This document shows, in pieces, positions 56,873 through 63,289 of a stretch of 64,000 bases of DNA; the stretch's first letter is position 1, and each line of letters starts with the position of its first letter. Below the pieces are notes generated by a model, which was not told the origin of the DNA, searched no databases, and saw nothing but the letters and a program-made list of their open reading frames with translations. Position numbers and translations under genes: made by a program. The DNA is from a virus: IMG/VR virus record IMGVR_UViG_3300021375_000017, positions 28,002 through 92,001 of that record; one strand, 5' to 3'.

Positions 56873-57619
56873 ATGTATTATACTTACGCATACCTGCGGG
56901 AAGATAAAACTCCTTATTACATTGGAAAAGGCAAAGGCGATAGAATTTATAAAAAAAGCAATAGGGAAATTAAACCACCAAAAGATAGGACAAGAGTAAT
57001 TTTTCTAAAACAAAACCTCACTGAAGAAGAAGCATTTAAACATGAAAAATATATGATTGCCGTGTTTGGTAGGAAAGATTTAGGAAATGGTATTCTTCGC
57101 AACAGGACTGATGGTGGAGAAGGAAATAGTGGGTTGATTCATAGTCAAGAATCAAAAAGAAAAATAAGTGAAGCAGTAAAGGGAAAAAATCATCCTCTAT
57201 ATGGAATATCTCCTTCAAAAGAAACGAGGAAAAAAATGAGTAATTCTTTGAAGGGAAGAATAATCTTTCCAGAATGGAGAGAAAAAATGAGTAAATCTCA
57301 TATTGGAAGACCAGGAACTTATGGATTTGATGGAAAGTTTCATAGTCAAGAAACTAAACAAAAATTGAGACAAATAAATCTTGGTAGAAAACATTCTGAA
57401 GAAACTAGAAGAAAAATAAGTGAATCGCATAAATGCTCAAATCATTATCAATATGGAAAACCTCTTTCAGAAGAAACAAAGAAGAAATTAAAAGAAATAA
57501 ATATTGGAAAAAATAATCCAAATTATGGAAAACACTGGTGGAACAATGGACATATTTCCAAACTTAGTATAGAATGTCCTGGAAATGGTTGGATTCGTGG
57601 TAGAATTGCAAATAGATAG
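56873..57619 (+). CDS. GIY-YIG homing endonuclease, NUMOD3 repeats
   Basis: 248 residues. Nuclease: MYYTYAYLREDKTPYYIGKG, KHEKYMIAVFGRKDLGNGIL, TDGGEGNSG. Six or so NUMOD3-like repeats follow (SKETRKKMSNSLKG, SEETRRKISESHK). C-terminus has KHWWNNGHISKLS. Closest relative in the window is 8613. It sits directly upstream of the gene at 57634, whose ribosome site (AGGAGG) overlaps its stop. Confidence 0.9.
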   Translation: MYYTYAYLREDKTPYYIGKGKGDRIYKKSNREIKPPKDRTRVIFLKQNLTEEEAFKHEKYMIAVFGRKDLGNGILRNRTDGGEGNSGLIHSQESKRKISEAVKGKNHPLYGISPSKETRKKMSNSLKGRIIFPEWREKMSKSHIGRPGTYGFDGKFHSQETKQKLRQINLGRKHSEETRRKISESHKCSNHYQYGKPLSEETKKKLKEINIGKNNPNYGKHWWNNGHISKLSIECPGNGWIRGRIANR

Positions 57620-57633
57620 GAGGTAATTTTACT

Positions 57634-58029
57634 TTGGGAATGTTTGATTATCTGAGAAGTTCTTATGATTTAGGCGAGCAGTTTACCAATACTCGTCTTC
57701 ACACAAAAGACATAGAAGAGCATGGAATAGGTGGCACAATGACTCAATACTGGTTGTCTCCTGATGGACAACTATATTGGATTGATTACTCTCATACTGC
57801 TGACTTTGTTGAATTCAAAGAAGGTGATGAAGGATACACTGAAAAGAATTCCTGGACAAACTTCCAGTGGATTCCAAACGGAACCCGTGGTAGAGTGAGA
57901 CCAACGAACCTCACCAAATACATCACCGTGTATCCTGAAAGTTGGGATGGTGAGTGGGAACACTGGCCTGAGTGTCGTATCCATTTTAAAGGAGGTGTCC
58001 TACAAGATTATGAAAACTCTTATCTATGA
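57634..58029 (+). CDS. conserved phage protein (MGMFDY family), 131 aa
   Basis: A TTG start 11 bases after AGGAGG yields MGMFDYLRSSYDLGEQ, a start I recall from a widespread phage/bacterial family of unknown function. Contains HTKDIEEHGIGGTMTQYWLS and ESWDGEWEHWPECRIHFKGG. First of a run of small genes after the endonuclease insertion. Confidence 0.65.
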   Translation: MGMFDYLRSSYDLGEQFTNTRLHTKDIEEHGIGGTMTQYWLSPDGQLYWIDYSHTADFVEFKEGDEGYTEKNSWTNFQWIPNGTRGRVRPTNLTKYITVYPESWDGEWEHWPECRIHFKGGVLQDYENSYL

Positions 58030-58038
58030 GGAAGTAAA

Positions 58039-58203
58039 ATGACTAAAGAAGAAAAACTCTTGAATTATATTCAAGATAATATTGATGATTGGACTAACGA
58101 AGCAATTTACGATTATAACCTGTATGGTGTGGTTGATTACGAAACTGCTAAAAAGTTAATTCTTTTTGGTGCTAGTACTATTGCTTATGAGAGGGACACT
58201 TGA
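58039..58203 (+). CDS. small protein, 54 aa
   Basis: Starts MTKEEKLLNYIQDNIDDWTN behind GAGG. Helical and acidic. Followed by a hairpin. Function unknown. Confidence 0.5.
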   Translation: MTKEEKLLNYIQDNIDDWTNEAIYDYNLYGVVDYETAKKLILFGASTIAYERDT

Positions 58204-58212
58204 AGAACTGGC

Positions 58213-58249
58213 ACAGGGATGCTCCAAGTGTCCCTGTATTGACTTTTTT
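58213..58249 (+). terminator. possible terminator with overlapping TTGACT
   Basis: ACAGGGA / TCCCTGT stem (58213-58237), then ATTGAC and six T. TTGACT (58239-58244) with an 18-base spacer reaches TAGACT (58263-58268), a weak promoter. Confidence 0.5.
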
Positions 58250-58328
58250 GAGGGTGTTGGGTTAGACTTGGGAAAATGTTTTGAACAGATTATCTACCAC
58301 CGCACACTGAACTCTTTGCATTATACAA

Positions 58329-58487
58329 ATGACTAACGAACAAATTGAAATGCTCCGCCTTCTTATTCAAGATGAGATTGAAATTGCTGGAGTTGGAGTT
58401 GAAGGTATGGAAGATGGTGTCTGGGACTTTATGGATAGTCAATTAGACAAACGATGGAAAGAGTTTCAGGAGAGTTTCAATGACTGA
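58329..58487 (+). CDS. small acidic protein, 52 aa
   Basis: MTNEQIEMLRLLIQDEIEIA then a Trp-containing C-terminal helix. Overlaps the next gene by 8 bases. Function unknown. Confidence 0.5.
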   Translation: MTNEQIEMLRLLIQDEIEIAGVGVEGMEDGVWDFMDSQLDKRWKEFQESFND

Positions 58488-58689
58488 ACACAAGATTGAC
58501 TACAAGATTAAATACAAACCTCAATTCCCAGAACCTTCTAATTGGCAGTGTTATTTGTATGGAAACAGACCTGGAGGATGGGGATTGGTATACTGTCCAG
58601 AAAAAGGAAAAGTACCAAATCGTTTTGTGAGATTTATGATGAGAATTTGTTTTGATTGCTATTGGGTAAAGAAGGACAACAATGACTGA
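58480..58689 (+). CDS. small protein, 69 aa
   Basis: Basic and aromatic: YKIKYKPQFPEPSNWQCYLY, GWGLVYCPEKGK, MMRICFDCYW. Overlaps both neighbours by 8 bases (ATGACTGA). Function unknown. Confidence 0.5.
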   Translation: MTEHKIDYKIKYKPQFPEPSNWQCYLYGNRPGGWGLVYCPEKGKVPNRFVRFMMRICFDCYWVKKDNND

Positions 58690-58822
58690 AAAAGAAGGAC
58701 AACTTTACTTTGTTATATCTGAATGGTGGGATCAAGTTTTCACATCAGGAGATAGCAAAGACGTGAGCATCCGTACACTTGTAGAATACATTATGGAACT
58801 GGAGGATGAAGATGATGATTGA
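58682..58822 (+). CDS. small acidic protein, 46 aa (WWDxVF family)
   Basis: MTEKEGQLYFVISEWWDQVF followed by SIRTLVEYIMELED. Closely parallels the N-terminal half of the gene at 59540 (LYDVIADWWDEVF...DLVKSISEIDD), so the two are local paralogues. Confidence 0.55.
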   Translation: MTEKEGQLYFVISEWWDQVFTSGDSKDVSIRTLVEYIMELEDEDDD

Positions 58823-59048
58823 TTATGACAAGTTTAAGCAAATGTTTCTTCAGGGTGCTGCTTTCAGTATTGGTATTGTAGGCATTGCAATCATCTGTAT
58901 TGTTATGCTCTCTGGTGGTGAAGATGAAACACTCATGAAACCACATGCCGAAGTAGTTGACACCTACAAAGGATGTGATATAGTAAGATGGTCTACGAGT
59001 AAAATGGCTGAGTATAAGTATTTCCTCTACTGTGAGAAAAACAAATGA
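58806..59048 (+). CDS. small membrane protein, 80 aa
   Basis: One transmembrane helix (SIGIVGIAIICIVMLSGG) and a C-terminal domain with two Cys (YKGCDIVRW, YFLYCEKN). Overlaps both neighbours. Function unknown. Confidence 0.52.
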   Translation: MKMMIDYDKFKQMFLQGAAFSIGIVGIAIICIVMLSGGEDETLMKPHAEVVDTYKGCDIVRWSTSKMAEYKYFLYCEKNK

Positions 59049-59359
59049 CGTATTTTAAATACATCACAGATCATCTGCTTCGTGCTTGGGTTCAGTCCTG
59101 GACTTATAACTTCAGGATTTGGGCAGACCTAATGACCAATAACTATGAGACATATGCTAATCCTTATGGTGAAAGTCCAGAACGAGAATGTTATGAATGG
59201 TTCTGGGCATCTATCAATATGGATGAGACATACCCTAAAGAGTTCCTTGAATATCTTCAGCAGATGGTAGATGATATTGATAGTGGTAAAGTGAAGACAT
59301 ATCCTATGGATGATGTTCTTAAAATATGGACAGAAGATGCACAAAAGTATTATGACTGA
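59045..59359 (+). CDS. hypothetical protein, 104 aa
   Basis: Aromatic-rich and helical: YITDHLLRAWVQSWTYNFRI and ERECYEWFWASINMDETYP. ATGA overlap upstream. Function unknown. Confidence 0.5.
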   Translation: MTYFKYITDHLLRAWVQSWTYNFRIWADLMTNNYETYANPYGESPERECYEWFWASINMDETYPKEFLEYLQQMVDDIDSGKVKTYPMDDVLKIWTEDAQKYYD

Positions 59360-59540
59360 CAACTGGAAGAAATGGACTATCTGGACTTCCATTTATGTTT
59401 TTGATTATTGTGTGTTTTCTTGGAGAAATCACATGTGGCCACATCTTGATGGATACGCAGATGAAGGTATGATGAAAACACTTTTCTGGCATTACCTAAA
59501 CTACGGCAATACTACAATCTACTATGAATGGGACAACTGA
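59352..59540 (+). CDS. small aromatic-rich protein, 62 aa
   Basis: Start at MTDNWKKWTIWTSIYVFDYC overlapping the previous stop; ends sharing a base with the next ATG. Possibly membrane-associated. Function unknown. Confidence 0.48.
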   Translation: MTDNWKKWTIWTSIYVFDYCVFSWRNHMWPHLDGYADEGMMKTLFWHYLNYGNTTIYYEWDN

Positions 59541-59827
59541 TGACTGATTACGAACAAAAACTCTATGATGTGATTGCTGATTGGTGGGATGAAGTGTTTG
59601 TTGTCAATCCACCATCAGTAGATCGTGATGGTGAGTATATGGATAAGAACCCTACCATCATTGACCTTGTAAAATCTATCAGTGAGATAGATGATTGGGA
59701 TAAACCAATCCCAGAAGGTGTTGATCCTTACAATTTAACTGGAAGAGATCCAACACGTTCTGTATGGAAGAATGGTAAACGCCCTTCCCCAGATTATTAC
59801 GAAATATGGTATACAAAAGAACAATGA
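59540..59827 (+). CDS. WWDxVF-family protein, 95 aa
   Basis: Start at MTDYEQKLYDVIADWWDEVF (TGATG overlap). The N-terminus matches the smaller paralogue at 58682; the C-terminus adds PYNLTGRDPTRSVWKNGKRP. Function unknown. Confidence 0.52.
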   Translation: MTDYEQKLYDVIADWWDEVFVVNPPSVDRDGEYMDKNPTIIDLVKSISEIDDWDKPIPEGVDPYNLTGRDPTRSVWKNGKRPSPDYYEIWYTKEQ

Positions 59828-60144
59828 CACACAACCTCCCAGATAAAGATGATGCTCCATGGTTGAATACAACTCTGGATGGATTCAATGAAGAACTTGC
59901 ATTAAAATCTCTTGGAATTGATCGTGAAACTTTTGGACAGAAACCTTGGAATGAAGGTGATTTAGATTATGAAGCACCAAATGGTGATCACATCAAGAAC
60001 TATCCTGATGTCACCCGTGTAGAGGTGATTGGTAGTGATGGACGTGAGTATGTTCGTTATGAATGTTCTAACGTTCAGGTGTCACTACAGGATGACGGAC
60101 AAACAATCAAAGTATTTCTATTTTCTACCTATGACAATCCCTAA
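59824..60144 (+). CDS. conserved hypothetical protein, 106 aa
   Basis: Start at MTHNLPDKDDAPWLNTTLDG in an ATGA overlap. A mixed alpha/beta protein with TRVEVIGSDGREYVRYECSN and VSLQDDGQTIKVFLF. Function unknown. Confidence 0.5.
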   Translation: MTHNLPDKDDAPWLNTTLDGFNEELALKSLGIDRETFGQKPWNEGDLDYEAPNGDHIKNYPDVTRVEVIGSDGREYVRYECSNVQVSLQDDGQTIKVFLFSTYDNP

Positions 60145-60514
60145 TTTCAAATCCCGACATGATTGGGAAGCATTTACATCAATGTTTGATGCACGTTGGC
60201 ATTGTAAGAAAGCATTGCTAGATCGTGTCAAAGATGATCTCTATCCCAAATATAGATGGGAAGAACTCAATGCAGGAACACTTGAAGTGATCAATGACAT
60301 CACACAATCTCTGTTGTATGATGTAGAGCACACATTCAAAGAAGAGCATCCAGAGTATAAGACTGAGGATGATGAATGTTTTATCCCTCGTTCTTCATTC
60401 AAGGAGAATGTAACAGAAGCTCTTCTGGAAGCAAACCAGAAGTTCTGGAACTCTGCTAACGAATGCCCTCCATGTGACACTCTGCATGTAAAGAATGTGA
60501 TAAAGCAAGAGTGA
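60131..60514 (+). CDS. hypothetical protein, 127 aa, C-terminus altered by HNH insertion
   Basis: Start at MTIPNFKSRHDWEAFTSMF. Helical, with NDITQSLLYDVEHTFKEEH. The last ~15 codons (from about 60470) read across bases that, in another frame, encode ACKECDKARVKARH, part of the HNH protein, so the natural end was probably replaced when the HNH sequence arrived. Its stop overlaps the HNH GTG start (GTGA). Confidence 0.5.
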   Translation: MTIPNFKSRHDWEAFTSMFDARWHCKKALLDRVKDDLYPKYRWEELNAGTLEVINDITQSLLYDVEHTFKEEHPEYKTEDDECFIPRSSFKENVTEALLEANQKFWNSANECPPCDTLHVKNVIKQE

Positions 60515-60840
60515 AGGCAAGACATCAAGCAAACCCAGAACGCACAAGAAATAATGATCTGAAAAGAAACTATGGTATAACTCTTGAAGAACATACAAAA
60601 ATGTATGAAGAACAAAATGGACGATGTGCTATTTGTGGTAATGAAGGTAATGGTAAGTGGAAAAAGTTATGTGTAGACCATTGTCACACCACTGGTAAGA
60701 TTAGAAAACTACTCTGCAACAACTGTAACACCGCACTGGGGCTGGTAGGAGACAATGTAGATACCCTTCAGAAGATGATTGAGTATCTTGCTGCTGCTGA
60801 GTCTACACCTGTAGCACTCGTAGCACCATCTGTAGGATGA
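60511..60840 (+). CDS. HNH endonuclease (endonuclease VII-like) ending in a D1 C-terminal peptide
   Basis: 109 residues from a GTG start. NYGITLEEHTKMYEEQNGRC, CAICGNEGNGKWKKLCVDHC, HTTGKIRKLLCNNCNTALGL is the endonuclease VII-like HNH core with zinc Cys. The frame is open back to 60478, encoding an extra CKEC half of a zinc finger, so the N-terminus is truncated. The last 17 residues, [17 protein letters not shown], match the D1 C-terminus from psbA at 15 of 17 positions. Either a psbA-homing relic or a functional tail. Confidence 0.85.
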   Translation: MKARHQANPERTRNNDLKRNYGITLEEHTKMYEEQNGRCAICGNEGNGKWKKLCVDHCHTTGKIRKLLCNNCNTALGLVGDNVDTLQKMIEYLAAAESTPVALVAPSVG

Positions 60841-60858
60841 TATGCCTGATGGTAGTCT

Positions 60859-60887
60859 TCACCACTCCCTTGACGGGGGTGCTTTTT
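60859..60887 (+). terminator. terminator after the HNH gene
   Basis: CACTCCC / GGGGGTG (one T-G pair) around TTGAC, then six T. Confidence 0.72.
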
Positions 60888-60898
60888 TATTGTATAAT
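60870..60898 (+). promoter_or_regulatory. early promoter overlapping the terminator
   Basis: TTGACG (60870-60875), 17-base spacer including the T-tract, TATAAT (60893-60898). Nearly identical in design to the one at 56187. Drives the gene at 60930 and the purine genes. Confidence 0.75.
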
Positions 60899-60929
60899 GA
60901 CCACAGATAAAACTAACCAAGAATGTCAT

Positions 60930-61163
60930 ATGTCATATGAATACGGATCAAAAGAATTCTATGCAGAACAATTTGCTGATTTGATTGCAGATGTTCAACA
61001 TGACTCGCCAGAATTTAGTGACAATCTAGTTGCTGGCTTCTTGCTTGCCCTTGATGACTGGCGTCAGTATCACGTCAAGCAAATTCTAGAACTAGACAGA
61101 GTTGAATTTAAACTCAATGACCAAAATAGTGACCACATGACAAACACCCCAGATGAAATTTAA
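60930..61163 (+). CDS. small conserved protein, 77 aa
   Basis: Start at MSYEYGSKEFYAEQFADLIA (earlier in-frame ATGs fall in or at the promoter). Acidic, helical; contains SDNLVAGFLLALDDWRQYH. Overlaps purS by 11 bases. Function unknown. Confidence 0.55.
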   Translation: MSYEYGSKEFYAEQFADLIADVQHDSPEFSDNLVAGFLLALDDWRQYHVKQILELDRVEFKLNDQNSDHMTNTPDEI

Positions 61164-61434
61164 AGCATTAGTATTCATCCGTCTACGATCACAGGTTGAT
61201 GACTCTCCAGGTAATGCTGTGAGAGATGGTAGTAAGCGATTGTCTGAGCTGAATATCAAGAAACTTAGACTTGGTAAGGTAATTGATATTTGGTTGGAAG
61301 CACCGACCAGAGAGTATGCAGTGAAAGAAATTGAAATGCTTTCTGATCGTTTCTATGCCAACACAGTCATGGAAGATTGGGACTATGAATTGACTGAGAT
61401 TGAAAGTTTCCCCAAAGGTATTGACAATGGATGA
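61153..61434 (+). CDS. purS: PurS subunit of FGAM synthase
   Basis: 93 residues. FKALVFIRLRSQVDDSPGNA, LNIKKLRLGKVIDIWLEAP and EMLSDRFYANTVMEDWDYEL match PurS, which bridges the PurQ and PurL subunits. Purine synthesis genes are common in cyanomyoviruses. Followed by purC and purM, with small genes in between. Confidence 0.85.
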   Translation: MKFKALVFIRLRSQVDDSPGNAVRDGSKRLSELNIKKLRLGKVIDIWLEAPTREYAVKEIEMLSDRFYANTVMEDWDYELTEIESFPKGIDNG

Positions 61435-61621
61435 TTTTAACGCACCAGGATCCAATAAGAGTTGGATGGACGATGGTTTCAAGAAGTATGCTGCTGAATG
61501 GCAACTCAATAATATTGAGAAACTATTAGATGCTAAGGTAGAACGCTGTCATGTATACAACAGCGACGACCGAGATGTAGTATACAATCAAATTACTATT
61601 ACATACAAACAGGAGGACTAA
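61427..61621 (+). CDS. small protein, 64 aa
   Basis: Start at MDDFNAPGSNKSWMDDGFKK in an 8-base overlap with purS; stop shares a base with the purC ATG. Ends with YNQITITYKQED. Function unknown. Confidence 0.5.
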   Translation: MDDFNAPGSNKSWMDDGFKKYAAEWQLNNIEKLLDAKVERCHVYNSDDRDVVYNQITITYKQED

Positions 61622-62319
61622 TGGAAGTAATTGTAGAAGGAAAGGTAAAAACAGTATATCAAGGTGACGATGCTGATCGTGTCATCATTGAGTATCACGA
61701 TAAAGTGACTGCAGGGAACGGAGAGAAGGAAGATCATCCTTTAGGAAAAGGATCTCTCTGTTGCAGTATCTCATCTGTTATCTTTGAGAAACTTACTAAA
61801 GAAAATATTCCAACCCATTACATTGATATGGTTGGTGCTAATAAGATGATCTGTAAGAAGGTAGAGATTGTTCCACTAGAAGTTATTTGTAGGAATCGTG
61901 CTGCTGGATCTATTGTTCGTGAGACAACTCTCAAGGAAGGTTATCCTCTTCCTCATCCTATTGTAGAATTCTTCTTAAAAGATGATAGTAAGCATGACCC
62001 TTTACTTACACCAGATCGTGTGCGTTTGATGGGATATGATCCTGAACCTTTCATTGAGATGACACTAAGGATTAATGATTACCTTCGTCAGATGTTCTAC
62101 ATCATGGGTATTGATCTTGTAGATTTTAAAATTGAGTATGGATATACTGCTCATGGTGAGTTACTACTTGCCGATGAGATCAGTCCTGATAGTATGAGAC
62201 TATGGAAGATTGGTAGTGACGAAAGATTTGATAAAGATCTATTCAGAAACGATGAAGGTGATATTGTCCCTGCCTATCGTGAGATCCTTGACCGACTACA
62301 ACCCCTTGCAATTCAATGA
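61621..62319 (+). CDS. purC: SAICAR synthetase
   Basis: 232 residues. Starts EVIVEGKVKTVYQGDD; GKGSLCCSISSVIFEKL, EVICRNRAAGSIVRE, LLLADEISPDSMRLWKI and DKDLFRNDEGD are classic PurC motifs covering ATP and CAIR binding. Catalyses the Asp addition step to form SAICAR in purine synthesis. AGGAGG precedes the start. Confidence 0.95.
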   Translation: MEVIVEGKVKTVYQGDDADRVIIEYHDKVTAGNGEKEDHPLGKGSLCCSISSVIFEKLTKENIPTHYIDMVGANKMICKKVEIVPLEVICRNRAAGSIVRETTLKEGYPLPHPIVEFFLKDDSKHDPLLTPDRVRLMGYDPEPFIEMTLRINDYLRQMFYIMGIDLVDFKIEYGYTAHGELLLADEISPDSMRLWKIGSDERFDKDLFRNDEGDIVPAYREILDRLQPLAIQ

Positions 62320-62576
62320 CTGAAGAACAACTTGACAAGATCCGTTTTAGATTTGGTGGAGACTGGTATGATACTTGGTGGTTAGCAATCAGTGAAAGGT
62401 TTGATTCATTAAACTCATTAGCATCGTGGGAACCAAGTTTCTTTGATCTCATCAATAAAGGATGGTTAGATATGTACTACATACCCCCAAAGAAACAAAC
62501 TCAAGAAGAGTATATTAAATCCTTCCTTAACTCCAACCCATACTATAACGAGAAGTATTACGGATATGAAACATGA
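62316..62576 (+). CDS. hypothetical protein, 86 aa
   Basis: ATGA overlap with purC. Aromatic-rich: FRFGGDWYDTWWLAISERF and EPSFFDLINKGWLDMYY. Overlaps the next gene by 4 bases. Function unknown. Confidence 0.5.
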   Translation: MTEEQLDKIRFRFGGDWYDTWWLAISERFDSLNSLASWEPSFFDLINKGWLDMYYIPPKKQTQEEYIKSFLNSNPYYNEKYYGYET

Positions 62577-62803
62577 AACTAATTAAGTTCACCCGTGATT
62601 GTGATTTTGGACAAGATTGGTATGTCCAAGTATTATTCACCAAACGATGGGCACTTTTTCAAGCATCAGCACATTGGTATGAGTATCCTGTTTGGCCTTT
62701 TCTTCAAATCCAATCTGGTATGGGCAATCTAATTTCTATTTTGTTTAGTTTCTATAAGTTTGGATTCAATATTGGATTACTGGAACGCACTTGGAGATTT
62801 TAA
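62573..62803 (+). CDS. hypothetical protein, 76 aa
   Basis: ATGA overlap upstream. TRDCDFGQDWYVQVLFTKRW and ALFQASAHWYEYPVWPFLQI; ends LLERTWRF. Compact beta/aromatic protein; function unknown. Confidence 0.5.
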   Translation: MKLIKFTRDCDFGQDWYVQVLFTKRWALFQASAHWYEYPVWPFLQIQSGMGNLISILFSFYKFGFNIGLLERTWRF

Positions 62804-62805
62804 TA

Positions 62806-63039
62806 ATGACCATCAAAGAAAAAAAGACCCTACTTAAGAAACTTGAAACTGCCTATAAAACTTGTTTTGATTGTGGACACAAGTATGGAGTTTATTCTGT
62901 AGGTTGTTCATCTGTTTATGAATCAAAGTGTGGTGTATGTGGTGAGACAAAACCTATTACAGAAACCCGAGACTTTGGTTTCTTCAGTAGTACAATACGC
63001 AAACTTAAAAAAGAGATTAATGAAACACGAAATCCCTGA
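62806..63039 (+). CDS. small zinc-ribbon-like protein, 77 aa
   Basis: Start at MTIKEKKTLLKKLETAYKTC. Two CxxC pairs (TCFDCGH and CGVCGETKP) flank YGVYSVGCSSVYES, a likely zinc ribbon. Overlaps the next gene by 20 bases. Function unknown. Confidence 0.55.
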   Translation: MTIKEKKTLLKKLETAYKTCFDCGHKYGVYSVGCSSVYESKCGVCGETKPITETRDFGFFSSTIRKLKKEINETRNP

Positions 63040-63289
63040 TATCATTAGAAAGAATTCTTTTGATTGCTTCAAGAGTTTGAATGAAGCAGAACGTGCTGTT
63101 GTTATGTTTGGTGAGGATGAGTATCGTAAGTCATTAGACCTTGATAATGATGATGCTCCCTGTTGGAAGATACCTAGTGGAGAGTCAACTACCTTTGTTG
63201 GTTGGAACCCTATGTGTATCCCAACGATGGATTACATAGTATGGAAACTACAAAACCGTGAGAAAATTATTAAAGGAGAAATTTACTGA
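63020..63289 (+). CDS. hypothetical protein, 89 aa
   Basis: Start at MKHEIPDIIRKNSFDCFKSL; includes SGESTTFVGWNPMCIPTMD. Its stop overlaps the purM start by one base. Function unknown. Confidence 0.52.
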   Translation: MKHEIPDIIRKNSFDCFKSLNEAERAVVMFGEDEYRKSLDLDNDDAPCWKIPSGESTTFVGWNPMCIPTMDYIVWKLQNREKIIKGEIY

